A DNA stretch of 64,000 bases from CAWAND01 sp963783335 (GTDB lineage: Bacteria; Chloroflexota; Anaerolineae; Anaerolineales; E44-bin32). The stretch lies in assembly GCA_963783335.1 (NCBI GenBank), contig CAWAND010000010.1:124001-188000 (forward strand), written 5' to 3'. The notes under the pieces were generated by a model that was not told where the DNA came from, made no database searches, and saw only the letters and a list, made by a program, of their open reading frames with translations. Shown here one piece after another: positions 53,771-63,195 of the stretch. Position 1 is the first letter of the stretch, and each line of letters starts with the position of its first letter. Made by a program: the position numbers and the translations under genes.

Positions 53771-55355
53771 CTACGGCGTAGACAAAATGTGAGCCACGAC
53801 GACATCCGAGTTGCCAAACCCGGCCGGGCAGGCATCGTAGATGTTGGGTTTCGGCCCGCCTGCCCGGAAAGCATCCACCGCGGCGCAGGTGGCGCCATCA
53901 CGCGTGTCGGTCCACGAGAACCAGAAGCTCCCGTCAGGGCCAGCGGCGGCGCCGTTGTAGTCACCGATGAACTGGGACGTCAGGCCATTGGCCGAGGCCA
54001 CATCAGGATCAGAGGGGTTCGCGCTGATCTTCACCGGCGCACCAAATGCGCCTCCGCCGTCGGTGGAGAGCACATAGTAGGCATCGTAGCTGACCACGTT
54101 TGCGCCGGGTGCCGTTCCTGTCGGCACGTCATCGATGGCATTGAAGCCAATGAAGACGTGCGTCCCGGAGACCGCCACGGCGGGATAGAACGCGCTGCGG
54201 CCGGACACGTTGGCCACAGTCTGGGCATCCCAGCTTTGACCGCCGTCGGTCGAGCGGGCCAGTTTGACCACGCTGTGGCCGTTGGTGTCGTCCGCCCAGG
54301 TCACATACAAGTTGCCCTGCGCATCGGTGTCCACCAGCGGGAAGCTGTCCGTGCGGAAGCTGGCGCCGGGGAAGGGCGACGGCACGTCGTTCTTCAGGCT
54401 CACCAGGAACGGCCGCCCGAAGTGCGCCCCGCCGTCGGTCGACCTGACGGCCAGGATGGCGCTCTGCTTTTTCCAGGCGCCGTCGTAGAAGACGTAGACG
54501 TCGCCGTTGGGGGTAGTGCGGATGGCCGATCCCTGCCGTCCACCCACCGAGCCGTTGTTGTGCGATGGGGTGAGCTGGACCGGCTTGGAGAAGGTCTTAC
54601 CGCCGTCGGTCGAACGCGAGATCATGATCGGCTCAGGAAGGTAGGAGTTGCCTTCGCGGCCGTAGGATGGCCCGGGGAAGTTGCCGGTGAACAGCGTCCA
54701 GGCGACGTAGACCGTGCCGAAGTGTGGGCTGTCGGGGTTGTTGTCCACCCACAGCGAGATTTTGTCGTTGAAGTTGACCGGGTTCTGGCGCGTGGTGGCC
54801 ACCACCGGGTCACTCCACGAGGTGCCCTTGTCGTCGGATGACGAGACCGCCAGCAGCTCCTGGTTGGGGCCGAAGTCGCGGCGAACCGGCCAGCGAGCCG
54901 AAGTAGGCGCGGGCGCCGTTGTCGTAGCTGAAGCCGCCCTTGCCGTCCGGCTTGGGGCCGAAGGCGACCACCGGATCACCGTCCGAGGTCAGGTTGGCGC
55001 TGCTCCAGTCGAGGATCTGCTGCGACCAGGTGCTCCCGCCGTCCTGCGTGACGTACACGCCAGACGTGTTGACACCGGGCGCGAAGGGGCAGGAGGACGA
55101 CCCGCCTTGGCCAGCGGCTGGGGTACAGTCCGGCTCGAGCTTTTCATCGTTGGCCCCGCTGATGGCGTTGGTAGGATCCAAAGGATTTACCGCCATTGGG
55201 GACTCGTTCTGCTTGTTCTGTGGAAAGTGGTCTGCCGTCGGGCTGACCACCGTTTCGGTGGGCCCGTACGACTGAAGCGGGTTGGCAGCCGCCGTCAGGA
55301 ACATGGAAAGGCCAGCTGCGGCCGAAAAGACGATTCTCAAAATCTGACTACGCAT
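53771..55355 (-). CDS. Exported BNR/sialidase-like beta-propeller protein, frameshifted
   Basis: About 527 residues. ATG 55355 lies ten bases after GGAGGT; signal peptide ILRIVFSAAAGLSMFLTAAA. Asp-box/BNR repeats are plain: VYVTQDGGSTWSQQILDW, SSSDDKGTSWSDPVVA, MISRSTDGGKTFSKPVQLTP, AVRSTDGGAHFGRPFLV, LARSTDGGQSWDAQTVA and VLSTDGGGAFGAPVKI. The frame breaks near 54885 (FGSLAGS in one frame, RDFGPNQELLAVSS in the other). No catalytic Arg triad can be assigned, so it may be a non-enzymatic propeller. Ends with a Cys-rich stretch ATCAAVDAFRAGGPKPNIY. Surface or secreted. Confidence 0.82.
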
Positions 55356-55823
55356 TTGGTATCTACCTCCGTGAGACAGCTTTCGAACTTCGTCGAGTTT
55401 CCTGGGGTGCTGAAACGGTCCGGGCATCACCTCCTTGCATCCAAAGAGACGCGAAGACACAACAGCCGGCGCTGGATAGACGGCGCCGGCCAGGCTTAGG
55501 CGAACTTCAGTTGGCTGAATGGGTGGATGGGATAACTCGAGAGGTAGAAGCGCATGTTGACCACCTGACCCATACCGACACAGAATACCGTCACAAGTCG
55601 AACGGTTCGATGCTATGCCCTGTTTTGGGGCATGTCAACCACTTTGACCCGATCCTTAGCCGACTTTTACCCTACGCTGAGCGGGGATTAACGTTTCCAA
55701 GAATTCGGGCGCGTCACGCCCGAGTCGTCTACACACTCATCGTCAAAGAGTTCTATCACGGGCCGATTTGTGAATTCTTTCACAAGTAACACGAAGAGGG
55801 TCAACCCAAAGGGGAGAGACAAC
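55356..55823. other. 468-nt upstream region of the BNR-type gene
   Basis: Contains a leader hairpin GCCGGCGC/GCGCCGGC (55465-55490) and the CRP-like palindrome at 55769. A 92-codon plus-strand frame (55511-55789) has no ribosome-binding site and is not called. Confidence 0.4.
55769..55784. promoter_or_regulatory. CRP-like palindrome TGTGA-N6-TCACA
   Basis: TGTGAATTCTTTCACA, exact half-sites, flanked by T and A, in the intergenic region about 414 nt upstream of the BNR-type gene start and 40 nt downstream of the lipoprotein stop. It differs from the site at 4243 by a single base in the spacer. Confidence 0.45.
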
Positions 55824-56630
55824 TCACCGGATGCCGCTGTCGAAGCTCAGGGTGACCTGGGTGAAGCGGCCGGGCTGGACGGTGATTGCCTGCGTCGGTG
55901 CTACGAGGAAGATTGCCGCTGGAAACTCCCTGGAGACGATACGTTCCCCGGCGGAAGGACGATACTGGAAAGATCCCGTCGGCCTGCCGTCTGGAATTCG
56001 GGTCACCAGGCCGCCGTTGGACCGTCCAGGACGTCGACCGTCGCCTGGTAGGGGCTGGTCCGGGCAGGGATCCTCTGCCCGAGCCACCGGGCATGTCGGG
56101 CCCAGCGTGGCCCGGCCCTCGATCCCCTGGCTACCGGCGGGGGTGGGCTCAGCATTGGCGGGCGCCGTCAGGTTGGAAGCCCATTGGCCGATCGTCATGA
56201 CGATCATCGATTGTACGGCTTCCGGCGCTGGAGCGGATCCCGTCCCTTGGAATCGCAGGGTGACGCTGAACATGTCAGCCGAGCCGGGTTGGTTCGGCGT
56301 GCTCCACGTGAAGGACTGATAGGCCGTCAACCACGCCTGGAGCTGGTCACTTTCATCCTGAGGGAGTTGGCCCGATTGCGGCGCGGCTGATCGGCAGCTG
56401 TCCCCAAAGACGTAGCTGCCATCGGCCTGAAGTGTCAGCTCCTGGCACAGGCCGGCGATGCCGCCCGAGCGCTCCCAGATGACCGAACCCGGTGCGGGTG
56501 CCAGCAGGCTGTAGGGCGTGGTCGAAGGCTCCATGGGCGGACCCTTCGGAGTTGAGCTTTGCACGCTTCCGCCGCACCCCACAATGACGAGCGCCAATCC
56601 CCCTGAGAGCAGACCAATGACCTTCTTCAT
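55824..56630 (-). CDS. Lipoprotein with META/GPTCPV-type C-terminal domain containing compensating frameshifts
   Basis: 268 residues as read. ATG 56630, lipobox ALVIVGC. The middle part (ERSGGIAGLCQELTLQADGS, SVTLRFQGTGSAPAPEAVQS) is in one frame. The C-terminal domain should read as a known bacterial lipoprotein domain (GxxGxxxxGPTCPV...DPCPD.P ... LPPG.Y ... FDSGIR). Here GIEGRATLGPTCPVARAEDP and QPGRFTQVTLSFDSGIR are in frame, but between them YQATVDVLDGP, LPPG and GTYRLQGVSSGN occur in the other two frames. Several compensating indels therefore lie within about 200 nt. Function unknown; exported. Followed by the CRP-like site 40 nt downstream. Confidence 0.72.
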   Translation of the reverse strand: MKKVIGLLSGGLALVIVGCGGSVQSSTPKGPPMEPSTTPYSLLAPAPGSVIWERSGGIAGLCQELTLQADGSYVFGDSCRSAAPQSGQLPQDESDQLQAWLTAYQSFTWSTPNQPGSADMFSVTLRFQGTGSAPAPEAVQSMIVMTIGQWASNLTAPANAEPTPAGSQGIEGRATLGPTCPVARAEDPCPDQPLPGDGRRPGRSNGGLVTRIPDGRPTGSFQYRPSAGERIVSREFPAAIFLVAPTQAITVQPGRFTQVTLSFDSGIR

Positions 56631-56723
56631 GGGACACACCTCTCTGATACCAGCACGTACTCCTCACCACAATCAGACGAATTCTTGGCTCTCGAGAGTT
56701 CCCGAGTTAGTTGAAGAAGGAAA

Positions 56724-56749
56724 GAGCCGGGCCCTTCCGGGCCCGGCTC
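56724..56749 (-). terminator. Rho-independent terminator after the 663-residue exported protein
   Basis: 11-bp stem GAGCCGGGCCC/GGGCCCGGCTC with loop TTCC, followed on the minus strand by TTTCCTTCTTC. Confidence 0.8.
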
Positions 56750-56771
56750 AACCAGCTCGTATGCCTGTGGT

Positions 56772-58763
56772 TTACGGACTGAGTTTACTCACACGAGTTG
56801 CCCAGTTTGCCAGCGACGTGCGTGTACCTCCACATGTGCCAAATCCGGTCAGATTTGGCGGATCGGGATAGTACTCGCCATAGCTGCAGGTCTGCGCGAT
56901 GTACTCGGAGGCAAGCCAGATGTTGCTCCCATCCGTCACGGCCGCTCCGTAGTCGCCCCAACGTGTTCGCGGCGGATCGCCCACAAATGCCTTGTAGCTG
57001 GTGAACCCATCATCCGGCCCCTGCCCGACGGCCGCGATGTGGATTGGCCCGACATTGCCGTCGCTGTCGATGGTGGCGTATCCAGCACTCGGGTAGTAGT
57101 CCGGCCCAATCACAGTAAACGCGATCGCACCTTTGCCGCTGCTGGTCATCGCCAGGGCGGGCATGGTCAGGTTGTTGTTCGCCAGGGCGAGGTAGCCCTG
57201 CTTCTTAACCTGGCCCTCGACCTTGCCAGCGCCATTGATCTTGGGCTGCACGGCGAACCAGGCGATACCTGCTTTGACCTGACCGTCGGCGTTCACGGCT
57301 GTGCCAGAGGCGCCCCAGAGCATGCCGTCCACATACCAGACCTGCTGCATGCGAGTGTCTAGGGAATCCGGTGACGAAAGGCTCTCGTCATGTGCGGGCT
57401 CATCCACGAAGAACAGCTGCCAACAGCCATCGCCGAATATGGTCGGCGAATTGGTGTTGTTGACGCAGTCGGCCAATGGGATGTCGCCCGCTTTCTGATC
57501 CGACGTCGGCGGGAAGACATAGGCCTGGCTGTTGACAAGCCGGCTGGTGACGTGCAGATCCGGCGTACCCGAATCGAGCGAGTCGGTGTTGGTCAGCGCC
57601 CACAACCCGATGCGGCGGGCCGTGCCGGTGGGATTGCCTGTTTCCGAGCCATCCCCGGCGATGGTGCTGAGGAAGTACTCCACGCCGTGGCCATTCTTGT
57701 CGGTGGCGTACTCTGTACCCGCAGACGTCGCCGGCCAGACGGTGAAGCCAGGTGAGCCGTCGACGTTCAGGTTCTCGACCAGCGTGACGTGGATATTCGT
57801 CGGGTGGGACGCCAGTTCAGACTTGGAAAATGCGAAGATCTGGGCCGCGTTGTAGTTAGGTCCGAACAGATCGTACTCATTGGTCGTGATGTAGACGCCG
57901 TACTTGTCCGCCCCGATGTGAGGGTAGTCTTGGAAGCACGGGCCCGGCGCAGTTCCGTCCAGCGTACAGCCATGATTCGGTGTCCCGTCGGTGCCATCGT
58001 TCTGGGCCGGGATGTAGTAGACGGTCCAATCCCCGGTGGGGTCGTTGGTATTGCTGACGGCCACGTCGATGGAGTTCTTGCCGTTGAAGTTACCATTCGA
58101 ATCAACATGCAAGGTGGTGATGTCGACGATGAATCGGCCGTTATCAGCATCATAGATGCACTGCGGGTCGATGACCTCGTCGCCAATCGAATCTGGCGCT
58201 GGGTAGGTAGCACGGTTGATTGCCGCCGGATATCCGAAGAAAGTGTTCAAGTCCTCGGGCCCGGTCAACTGGTTACCACTCGTATCCCAGACCTGAATGA
58301 CGCTGTTGACCGTTTCGACGACGAACTCATTGCCGACGCACAAGCCTTGATCGGGGGGCTCAAGCGAGAATTGGTTCCCGCCGTTGGCAGTGCGCTGGTC
58401 AAAATGATTGAGCCCATCGAAACTGCTGGCGAGCTCTGGATTGGATTCAGCCACCACGCTCGAATTCACCGTGGGCGCATCCAGGGCCTTGGGCGGGAAC
58501 TTGCCGTTCTTATAGCCGGGTCGCGGGCGGTTGAAACTCCCGGCGCCCTGATCCTGATCTGCGCCCTTGCGGATCTCGGGCTGCTGAGGTGAGGTTGCAT
58601 CCCCCGGCGCAGCCGCGCGGATGCTCGTCGACCCGCCCGATGAAATCTCGCGAGTGTTTCCACCCCCGGGATTCTTGGGGGCGGCGCCGGCAGCGCTCAC
58701 CAATCCCAACTGTCCCAAGGCGAACACTCCGGCAAAAACCCATCGTAACAAGTTGCCTCTCAT
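56772..58763 (-). CDS. Large exported protein, paralogue of the protein at 50198-52321
   Basis: 663 residues from ATG 58763 (GGAGG five bases upstream). Signal peptide LLRWVFAGVFALGQLGLVSA, then a Gly/Asn/Pro-rich stretch (to about 90). The core has SSFDGLNHFDQRTANGGNQF, SLEPPDQGLCVGNEFVVETV, VIQVWDTSGNQLTG, FIVDITTLHVDSNGNFNG, YPHIGADKYGVYITTNEYDL and a C-terminal RTRWGDYGAAVTDGSNIWLA. The same blocks (PPD-x-G, RWGDY) occur in the 707-residue protein. Shape suggests a beta-propeller; no catalytic motif. Own terminator, so monocistronic. Confidence 0.85.
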   Translation of the reverse strand: MRGNLLRWVFAGVFALGQLGLVSAAGAAPKNPGGGNTREISSGGSTSIRAAAPGDATSPQQPEIRKGADQDQGAGSFNRPRPGYKNGKFPPKALDAPTVNSSVVAESNPELASSFDGLNHFDQRTANGGNQFSLEPPDQGLCVGNEFVVETVNSVIQVWDTSGNQLTGPEDLNTFFGYPAAINRATYPAPDSIGDEVIDPQCIYDADNGRFIVDITTLHVDSNGNFNGKNSIDVAVSNTNDPTGDWTVYYIPAQNDGTDGTPNHGCTLDGTAPGPCFQDYPHIGADKYGVYITTNEYDLFGPNYNAAQIFAFSKSELASHPTNIHVTLVENLNVDGSPGFTVWPATSAGTEYATDKNGHGVEYFLSTIAGDGSETGNPTGTARRIGLWALTNTDSLDSGTPDLHVTSRLVNSQAYVFPPTSDQKAGDIPLADCVNNTNSPTIFGDGCWQLFFVDEPAHDESLSSPDSLDTRMQQVWYVDGMLWGASGTAVNADGQVKAGIAWFAVQPKINGAGKVEGQVKKQGYLALANNNLTMPALAMTSSGKGAIAFTVIGPDYYPSAGYATIDSDGNVGPIHIAAVGQGPDDGFTSYKAFVGDPPRTRWGDYGAAVTDGSNIWLASEYIAQTCSYGEYYPDPPNLTGFGTCGGTRTSLANWATRVSKLSP

Positions 58764-59123
58764 AACTTCCTCCAAGTTAACAACAAATCGCAACCTGCGT
58801 GGAATCAAACATGGACCGATGTGACCGGCAGGACCACCTCCCTCCCAACGATGTTCTAGATCGACAGTACGGGGCCGGCAGGGCCCGAGGACCGAAGACA
58901 GGCGGACAAAGCCGCCTGTTTGCACCCCATTTGTACCGCGCAGGAGTCAACTCACGCTCAACCCTGAGCGCCAGCCCAGAGACTACCCCCCTGCCCCGAT
59001 TGACGCGGGCGGGACGGCCCTGGGGCCGTCCCGCCGCGTCTCTCGCCTTGTCTTCAGGGTGACTAAGGTCAGAGCCTCAGCCTCCCAGTTGACCTGCTTA
59101 TGTAGATCTGCAGGGTCCGTAGG
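58764..59123. other. 360-nt gap between exported-protein genes
   Basis: Contains the nuclease terminator (59002-59040) and a perfect hairpin ACAGGCGG-ACAAAG-CCGCCTGT (58898-58919) in the leader of the 663-residue protein. No gene is seen. Confidence 0.4.
59002..59040 (-). terminator. Long terminator hairpin after the nuclease gene
   Basis: 12-bp perfect stem GGCGGGACGGCC/GGCCGTCCCGCC, loop CTGG, extended by GACGC/GCGTC across one bulged G. Lies 84 nt after the nuclease stop. Confidence 0.6.
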
Positions 59124-62100
59124 TCACTCTCCCAGCAGAGCGGCTGCCTCGGCCGAAAGCGCGTCGGCCGCCGCCTGAGTGACGAACTTGGGCGCCTTGC
59201 CCTGCACCTGGTTGATGAAGGCCTGGAGCTGGGCCCGGTAGGCGGCATCCTGGCCGTTGGCCTTGAACCGCGCCGCCTTGTCGAGATGGTCCATCAGCGC
59301 CTTGGCCGTGTTGTTGCCGGTGATCATGCCGTTGTCGACGTAGTAGTTCACCAAGGCTTCCAGACGATCCACCGTTGGCACATCCGAGAACGTGGCCACC
59401 TGCGGATCATGATCGCTCGTGCCGCGCGCCACATCGCCGGGATAATCTGCCGGGAAATCACTGTTGATGTGGGCGCTGTTGATTTCTTGGAGATCGGCAA
59501 GCATCGGCTGATTGACGAACATCTGGTCCAGCGTCTGCGCCATGCCGACATAGACATAGCTGTAGGCTGTCTCGGGCGCCCGACTGAGCAGGACGTCCCA
59601 CAGATTAGTCAAGCCGAGGCCGGGATCGTAGAGCGAACCCAACTGGTCGCTCGAACCGGGTTGGCCGATAGGCGCAAATGGATCGTCGGGGCGCGGGTAG
59701 ACGTTCAGGTCACCGCCGAGGGCAATGTTCGCGTTCGGGTTGGCAGCCTGCAGGAACGCCACGATGGCCGCGTTGTACTTGGCCTGCTCCGTGCGGTGAT
59801 CGACACAACTATCAGGTCCGCTCTTGAAGTGGTTGTTGATCACATAGACGTCGGTGAAGACGCTGGTACCGATGCCATCATGCCAGATGCGGAAGAGACC
59901 GATAGCGGGAGCGCGCGGGAAGACCCAGGAGGTCTCGCAGGCGCTTACGCCACTCGGCAAGACCGCATTCAAAGTCTTCGGGTTTGAGACGTCGCCATCA
60001 TAAGGTACGGCCGTATAGCCGGAAATAGCCGGGCTGCCGCCCAGGATGGGATCACCAGCCGCCGGCAGAAGCTGCACCCGGTCGGTCCGGTACAGGAAGG
60101 CGGGAGCGATGCCGCGCAAGTCCGAACTGTCACGGTCGAAGGCAGCATCGTAGGCTGGACCGCCATTAGCAGCGATCTTGAGCGCCAGTTCTTGCAGCAC
60201 GTCCGGCTTGCCGTCCGCATTGTCGATTGTGCCACAGCCAAGCACGCCGCTGGTTACCGTGCAAATATCCTGGTTCTCAACTTCCTGAACCATCAGGACA
60301 TCCGGGCTGTGCAGGTCGTTGATGATCTGAAGAGCAATATCATTCAAACGAGCCTGATAAGCGGCATCACCGTCAGGAACATAATCGTAAGGTGGGGAGA
60401 TAGCAGCCAGGAAGGGAGCTACCTTGGGACAACCCGAGTCACCCGCAAAATCACAACCGGAGAAAGGATTGTCACGAAAATCGTACAGGTTTTCCAGGTT
60501 GAAATCAGCAATGCTATAACCCAGGCTGCGGTCGAAGCTCTGCGGCGGGAAATTCAATGACGGATCGACGCCATCGTTCAATCCAATCTGCTGGTCGGGT
60601 TGGATCGAGTACTTGCTATAGCTGTAATATACACCACCAATCGTTGCATTCGCCAAGGTATCGAAGGTGCGCGCGGGCGCGATCATGGCGGTGTTGTCAT
60701 CTGCCGCCGCCTTGATGCCCAGGCTGCCCAGCAGGATGCGATAACCGTTGCCGTCCCAAGTATTGGGATCATAGTTGTCATCAAGGGGATGGGCATCCCG
60801 GAAGGCGCGGCGAGCATAGGGATCGGATCGTTGGGCGATTACGCTGTCAGGATTTGCCACCCAGACCTCAGCGTCGGCTGTGCTGGCGAAGACGTTGCGG
60901 CCGTTCAAGACAATGCTGTCAGCCGGGACCTGGCCGCGCATGCCCTCGTGCCGCTCCCAATAGCGATTGGCGTCCGCAAGATCAGAGGGCGGGTTGACGT
61001 CAAAGGCCGGTACTTCAGCATTTAAATCAACCCCCGAGCGGACTACGCTCAGTAGATAAGGGTTGCCAATCTCGGTCAGGTTGTAATATTCAGAGATTGG
61101 CCCGCGCAGGACGACTTCATCACCGATTTGCGGGGTATAGTAGCCGCCTCCCTGAATTCGCAGGGTCGAGTAGTAGCCAATGTAGACGTAAATACCATCG
61201 GAACTATTCGGGTCTCCATCGGCAGTGGCAGCCGTGTTTTGCACAAAGAAGGCATAGCTGGAACTTCCAGAACTTGTCCTGGAGATGACCGTCTCGTAGA
61301 TCACGCCCTGAATGACCACTGTCTGTCCAGCATAAGGCGAGGCAAAGGTAGCGCCGTCGTCGCTGTTGGCGACGGAGCCTTGCACGGTTCCAATTGGCAG
61401 GATGACGTAGATATTAAGCGCGACCGAGGTACTGCCGCTGCGTGCTTCCGCATCGCTGATCGTACAATCTAGAGTCTTGTCGCCGTCAGATGTGGAGGGG
61501 TCAACGGTTGCCAGATAGGAGAAGATGCTGTCGCCTGCAGTTGTGTCGCCGTTGCTGCCATCATCGAAGAAGGTCTGTGTAGTGGACCCACCGATAGCAC
61601 TCAAATCACAACTAACCTCCAGGTCGGTACTGGTCGGGTTTTCGCCCGGCGTGACCGCAACCGTCAGCAAACTGGTGTGACCAGCCGCGACAGAGTCGGG
61701 ATCGGCCAAACCTGTGCCAGTGGGATTTGTCGTGACCGGCCCCGTGCCAAAATGCTGGCCGCTGTTGACCGCGCCAAACGTGTTAGGAGATGAACCTGCC
61801 CAGGTGAAATCATCGTATGCAGTTCCATTGCCCACCAATTGCAGGGAGTCTCCTATTGCTGAATCTGAGGCTTCGGCTACACCAATATCGGTGCAGGTCA
61901 TCCCTGCGGCCGGTCCGGAAGCGGCTGTGAACGTCCCTTCGTAACACAGGAATTGGACCACTGCACTGCTTCCATCCACAAGAGCCAATCCATCGGGGGA
62001 GCCGTTTTGTATACCGGCCCGTGGAAATGCCAGGGTGCCGTAGCCGTTATCTTGATCGGGAATTACCCCGCTCAATGGAATCGTGTCATAAACACTCAGC

Positions 62101-62849
62101 TGGCTGCTGCTGCCATTGTAAAGAGCAATGCTCCAGCCAGCCAGATCGGTGCCCGCCGGACCAGCCACTTCAACGGCTTCGCCGGTGTCCCCGCCTGAAT
62201 TATCGTAGTGGATCTCGTTGATGAAGGGTGCCGAAGGCGGGCTGAAAGTCTGGCCGCTGTTGACCGCGCCAAACGTGTTAGGAGATGAACCTGCCCAGGT
62301 GAAATCATCGTATGCAGTTCCATTGCCCACCAATTGCAGGGAGTCTCCTATTGCTGAATCTGAGGCTTCGGCTACACCAATATCGGTGCAGGTCATCCCT
62401 GCGGCCGGTCCGGAAGCGGCTGTGAACGTCCCTTCGTAACACAGGAATTGGACCACTGCACTGCTTCCATCCACAAGAGCCAATCCATCGGGGGAGCCGT
62501 TTTGTATACCGGCCCGTGGAAATGCCAGGGTGCCGTAGCCGTTATCTTGATCGGGAATTACCCCGCTCAATGGAATCGTGTCATAAACACTCAGCTGGCT
62601 GCTGCTGCCATTGTAAAGAGCAATGCTCCAGCCAGCCAGATCGGTGCCCGCCGGACCAGCCACTTCAACGGCTTCGCCGGTGTCGCCGCCCGAATTATCG
62701 TAGTGAATTTCATTGATGAACACGCTGGGTGAGGCTGCGTGGGCTGTGCCGCCCGACGGGGAGAGCCCCGGCGAACCCACAGCGGCTATCAACATCGCCG
62801 CAACGGCGACGATCGAACCAAAACGATACAGGCGGTTCTGTACATTCAT
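59124..62849 (-). CDS. Exported nuclease: two lamin-tail domains plus endonuclease/exonuclease/phosphatase domain (ExeM/NucH-like)
   Basis: 1241 residues. The ATG has AAAGGAG seven bases upstream; signal peptide ending near AHAASPS. Two lamin-tail domains (about 43-190 and 208-355) are almost identical (FINEIHYDNSGGDTGEAVEV). An Ig-like domain (about 360-470) and an OB-type domain (about 480-640, VQGVIYETVISRTSS-like) follow. The EEP nuclease core has VLMVQEVENQDICT (Glu), INNHFKSGPDSCVDHRTEQA, IALGGDLNVYPRPDDPF (Asp/Asn) and RGTSDHDPQVATFSD (catalytic His). A C-terminal helical module (about 1165-1241) ends SAEAAALLGE. Extracellular DNA degradation, nutrient or biofilm related, is likely. 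Confidence 0.92.
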   Translation of the reverse strand: MNVQNRLYRFGSIVAVAAMLIAAVGSPGLSPSGGTAHAASPSVFINEIHYDNSGGDTGEAVEVAGPAGTDLAGWSIALYNGSSSQLSVYDTIPLSGVIPDQDNGYGTLAFPRAGIQNGSPDGLALVDGSSAVVQFLCYEGTFTAASGPAAGMTCTDIGVAEASDSAIGDSLQLVGNGTAYDDFTWAGSSPNTFGAVNSGQTFSPPSAPFINEIHYDNSGGDTGEAVEVAGPAGTDLAGWSIALYNGSSSQLSVYDTIPLSGVIPDQDNGYGTLAFPRAGIQNGSPDGLALVDGSSAVVQFLCYEGTFTAASGPAAGMTCTDIGVAEASDSAIGDSLQLVGNGTAYDDFTWAGSSPNTFGAVNSGQHFGTGPVTTNPTGTGLADPDSVAAGHTSLLTVAVTPGENPTSTDLEVSCDLSAIGGSTTQTFFDDGSNGDTTAGDSIFSYLATVDPSTSDGDKTLDCTISDAEARSGSTSVALNIYVILPIGTVQGSVANSDDGATFASPYAGQTVVIQGVIYETVISRTSSGSSSYAFFVQNTAATADGDPNSSDGIYVYIGYYSTLRIQGGGYYTPQIGDEVVLRGPISEYYNLTEIGNPYLLSVVRSGVDLNAEVPAFDVNPPSDLADANRYWERHEGMRGQVPADSIVLNGRNVFASTADAEVWVANPDSVIAQRSDPYARRAFRDAHPLDDNYDPNTWDGNGYRILLGSLGIKAAADDNTAMIAPARTFDTLANATIGGVYYSYSKYSIQPDQQIGLNDGVDPSLNFPPQSFDRSLGYSIADFNLENLYDFRDNPFSGCDFAGDSGCPKVAPFLAAISPPYDYVPDGDAAYQARLNDIALQIINDLHSPDVLMVQEVENQDICTVTSGVLGCGTIDNADGKPDVLQELALKIAANGGPAYDAAFDRDSSDLRGIAPAFLYRTDRVQLLPAAGDPILGGSPAISGYTAVPYDGDVSNPKTLNAVLPSGVSACETSWVFPRAPAIGLFRIWHDGIGTSVFTDVYVINNHFKSGPDSCVDHRTEQAKYNAAIVAFLQAANPNANIALGGDLNVYPRPDDPFAPIGQPGSSDQLGSLYDPGLGLTNLWDVLLSRAPETAYSYVYVGMAQTLDQMFVNQPMLADLQEINSAHINSDFPADYPGDVARGTSDHDPQVATFSDVPTVDRLEALVNYYVDNGMITGNNTAKALMDHLDKAARFKANGQDAAYRAQLQAFINQVQGKAPKFVTQAAADALSAEAAALLGE
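61755..62188. repeat. Tandem lamin-tail repeat, copy B
   Basis: About 434 bp essentially identical to 62250-62683 at a period of exactly 495 bp (165 codons). The two copies diverge only at their outer edges. Confidence 0.9.
62250..62683. repeat. Tandem lamin-tail repeat, copy A
   Basis: Partner of 61755-62188. It encodes the first lamin-tail domain of the nuclease. Confidence 0.9.
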
Positions 62850-63195
62850 CGATCAAGCTCCTTTGGGAAATGGTTGGGAAGAACAGATGTGTCGCCACGC
62901 GACAACGCTCGAACGTCGCGCAGACATCCGAGCGAAAGGACCTTGGGGCAAGACTACAGGTGAGAAACAGGGATGCGTGATGCCCCTCCGGCAAAAGCAT
63001 CGGTCGGCGCCCAGTTGGTTCTGGCGCCGACCCCCTCAGTACACTGCGACTATCGCGCCTTTTGCCCACCGGGGCAACCAATTCCGCGAAACTTTAAGCT
63101 TGGCGTGGCGAAGACGGCGGATTGAGGCGAAACAGATCTTGGTGGGCGGTCTGTTCGGGGAACTTCTCCGCAGGTAGAATTGTCATAAGGGTGCC
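62850..63195. other. Divergent region between the nuclease and a lipoprotein gene
   Basis: 346 nt. It holds the nuclease ribosome-binding site, a long leader hairpin GGTCGGCGCC/GGCGCCGACC (63002-63032), and on the plus strand TAGAAT (63175-63180) with AAGG before ATG 63196. No additional gene is credible. Confidence 0.45.

Noticed and set aside
55511..55789. 92-codon plus-strand frame upstream of the BNR gene
   Set aside because: No ribosome-binding site, overlaps a CRP-like palindrome, unconvincing composition.
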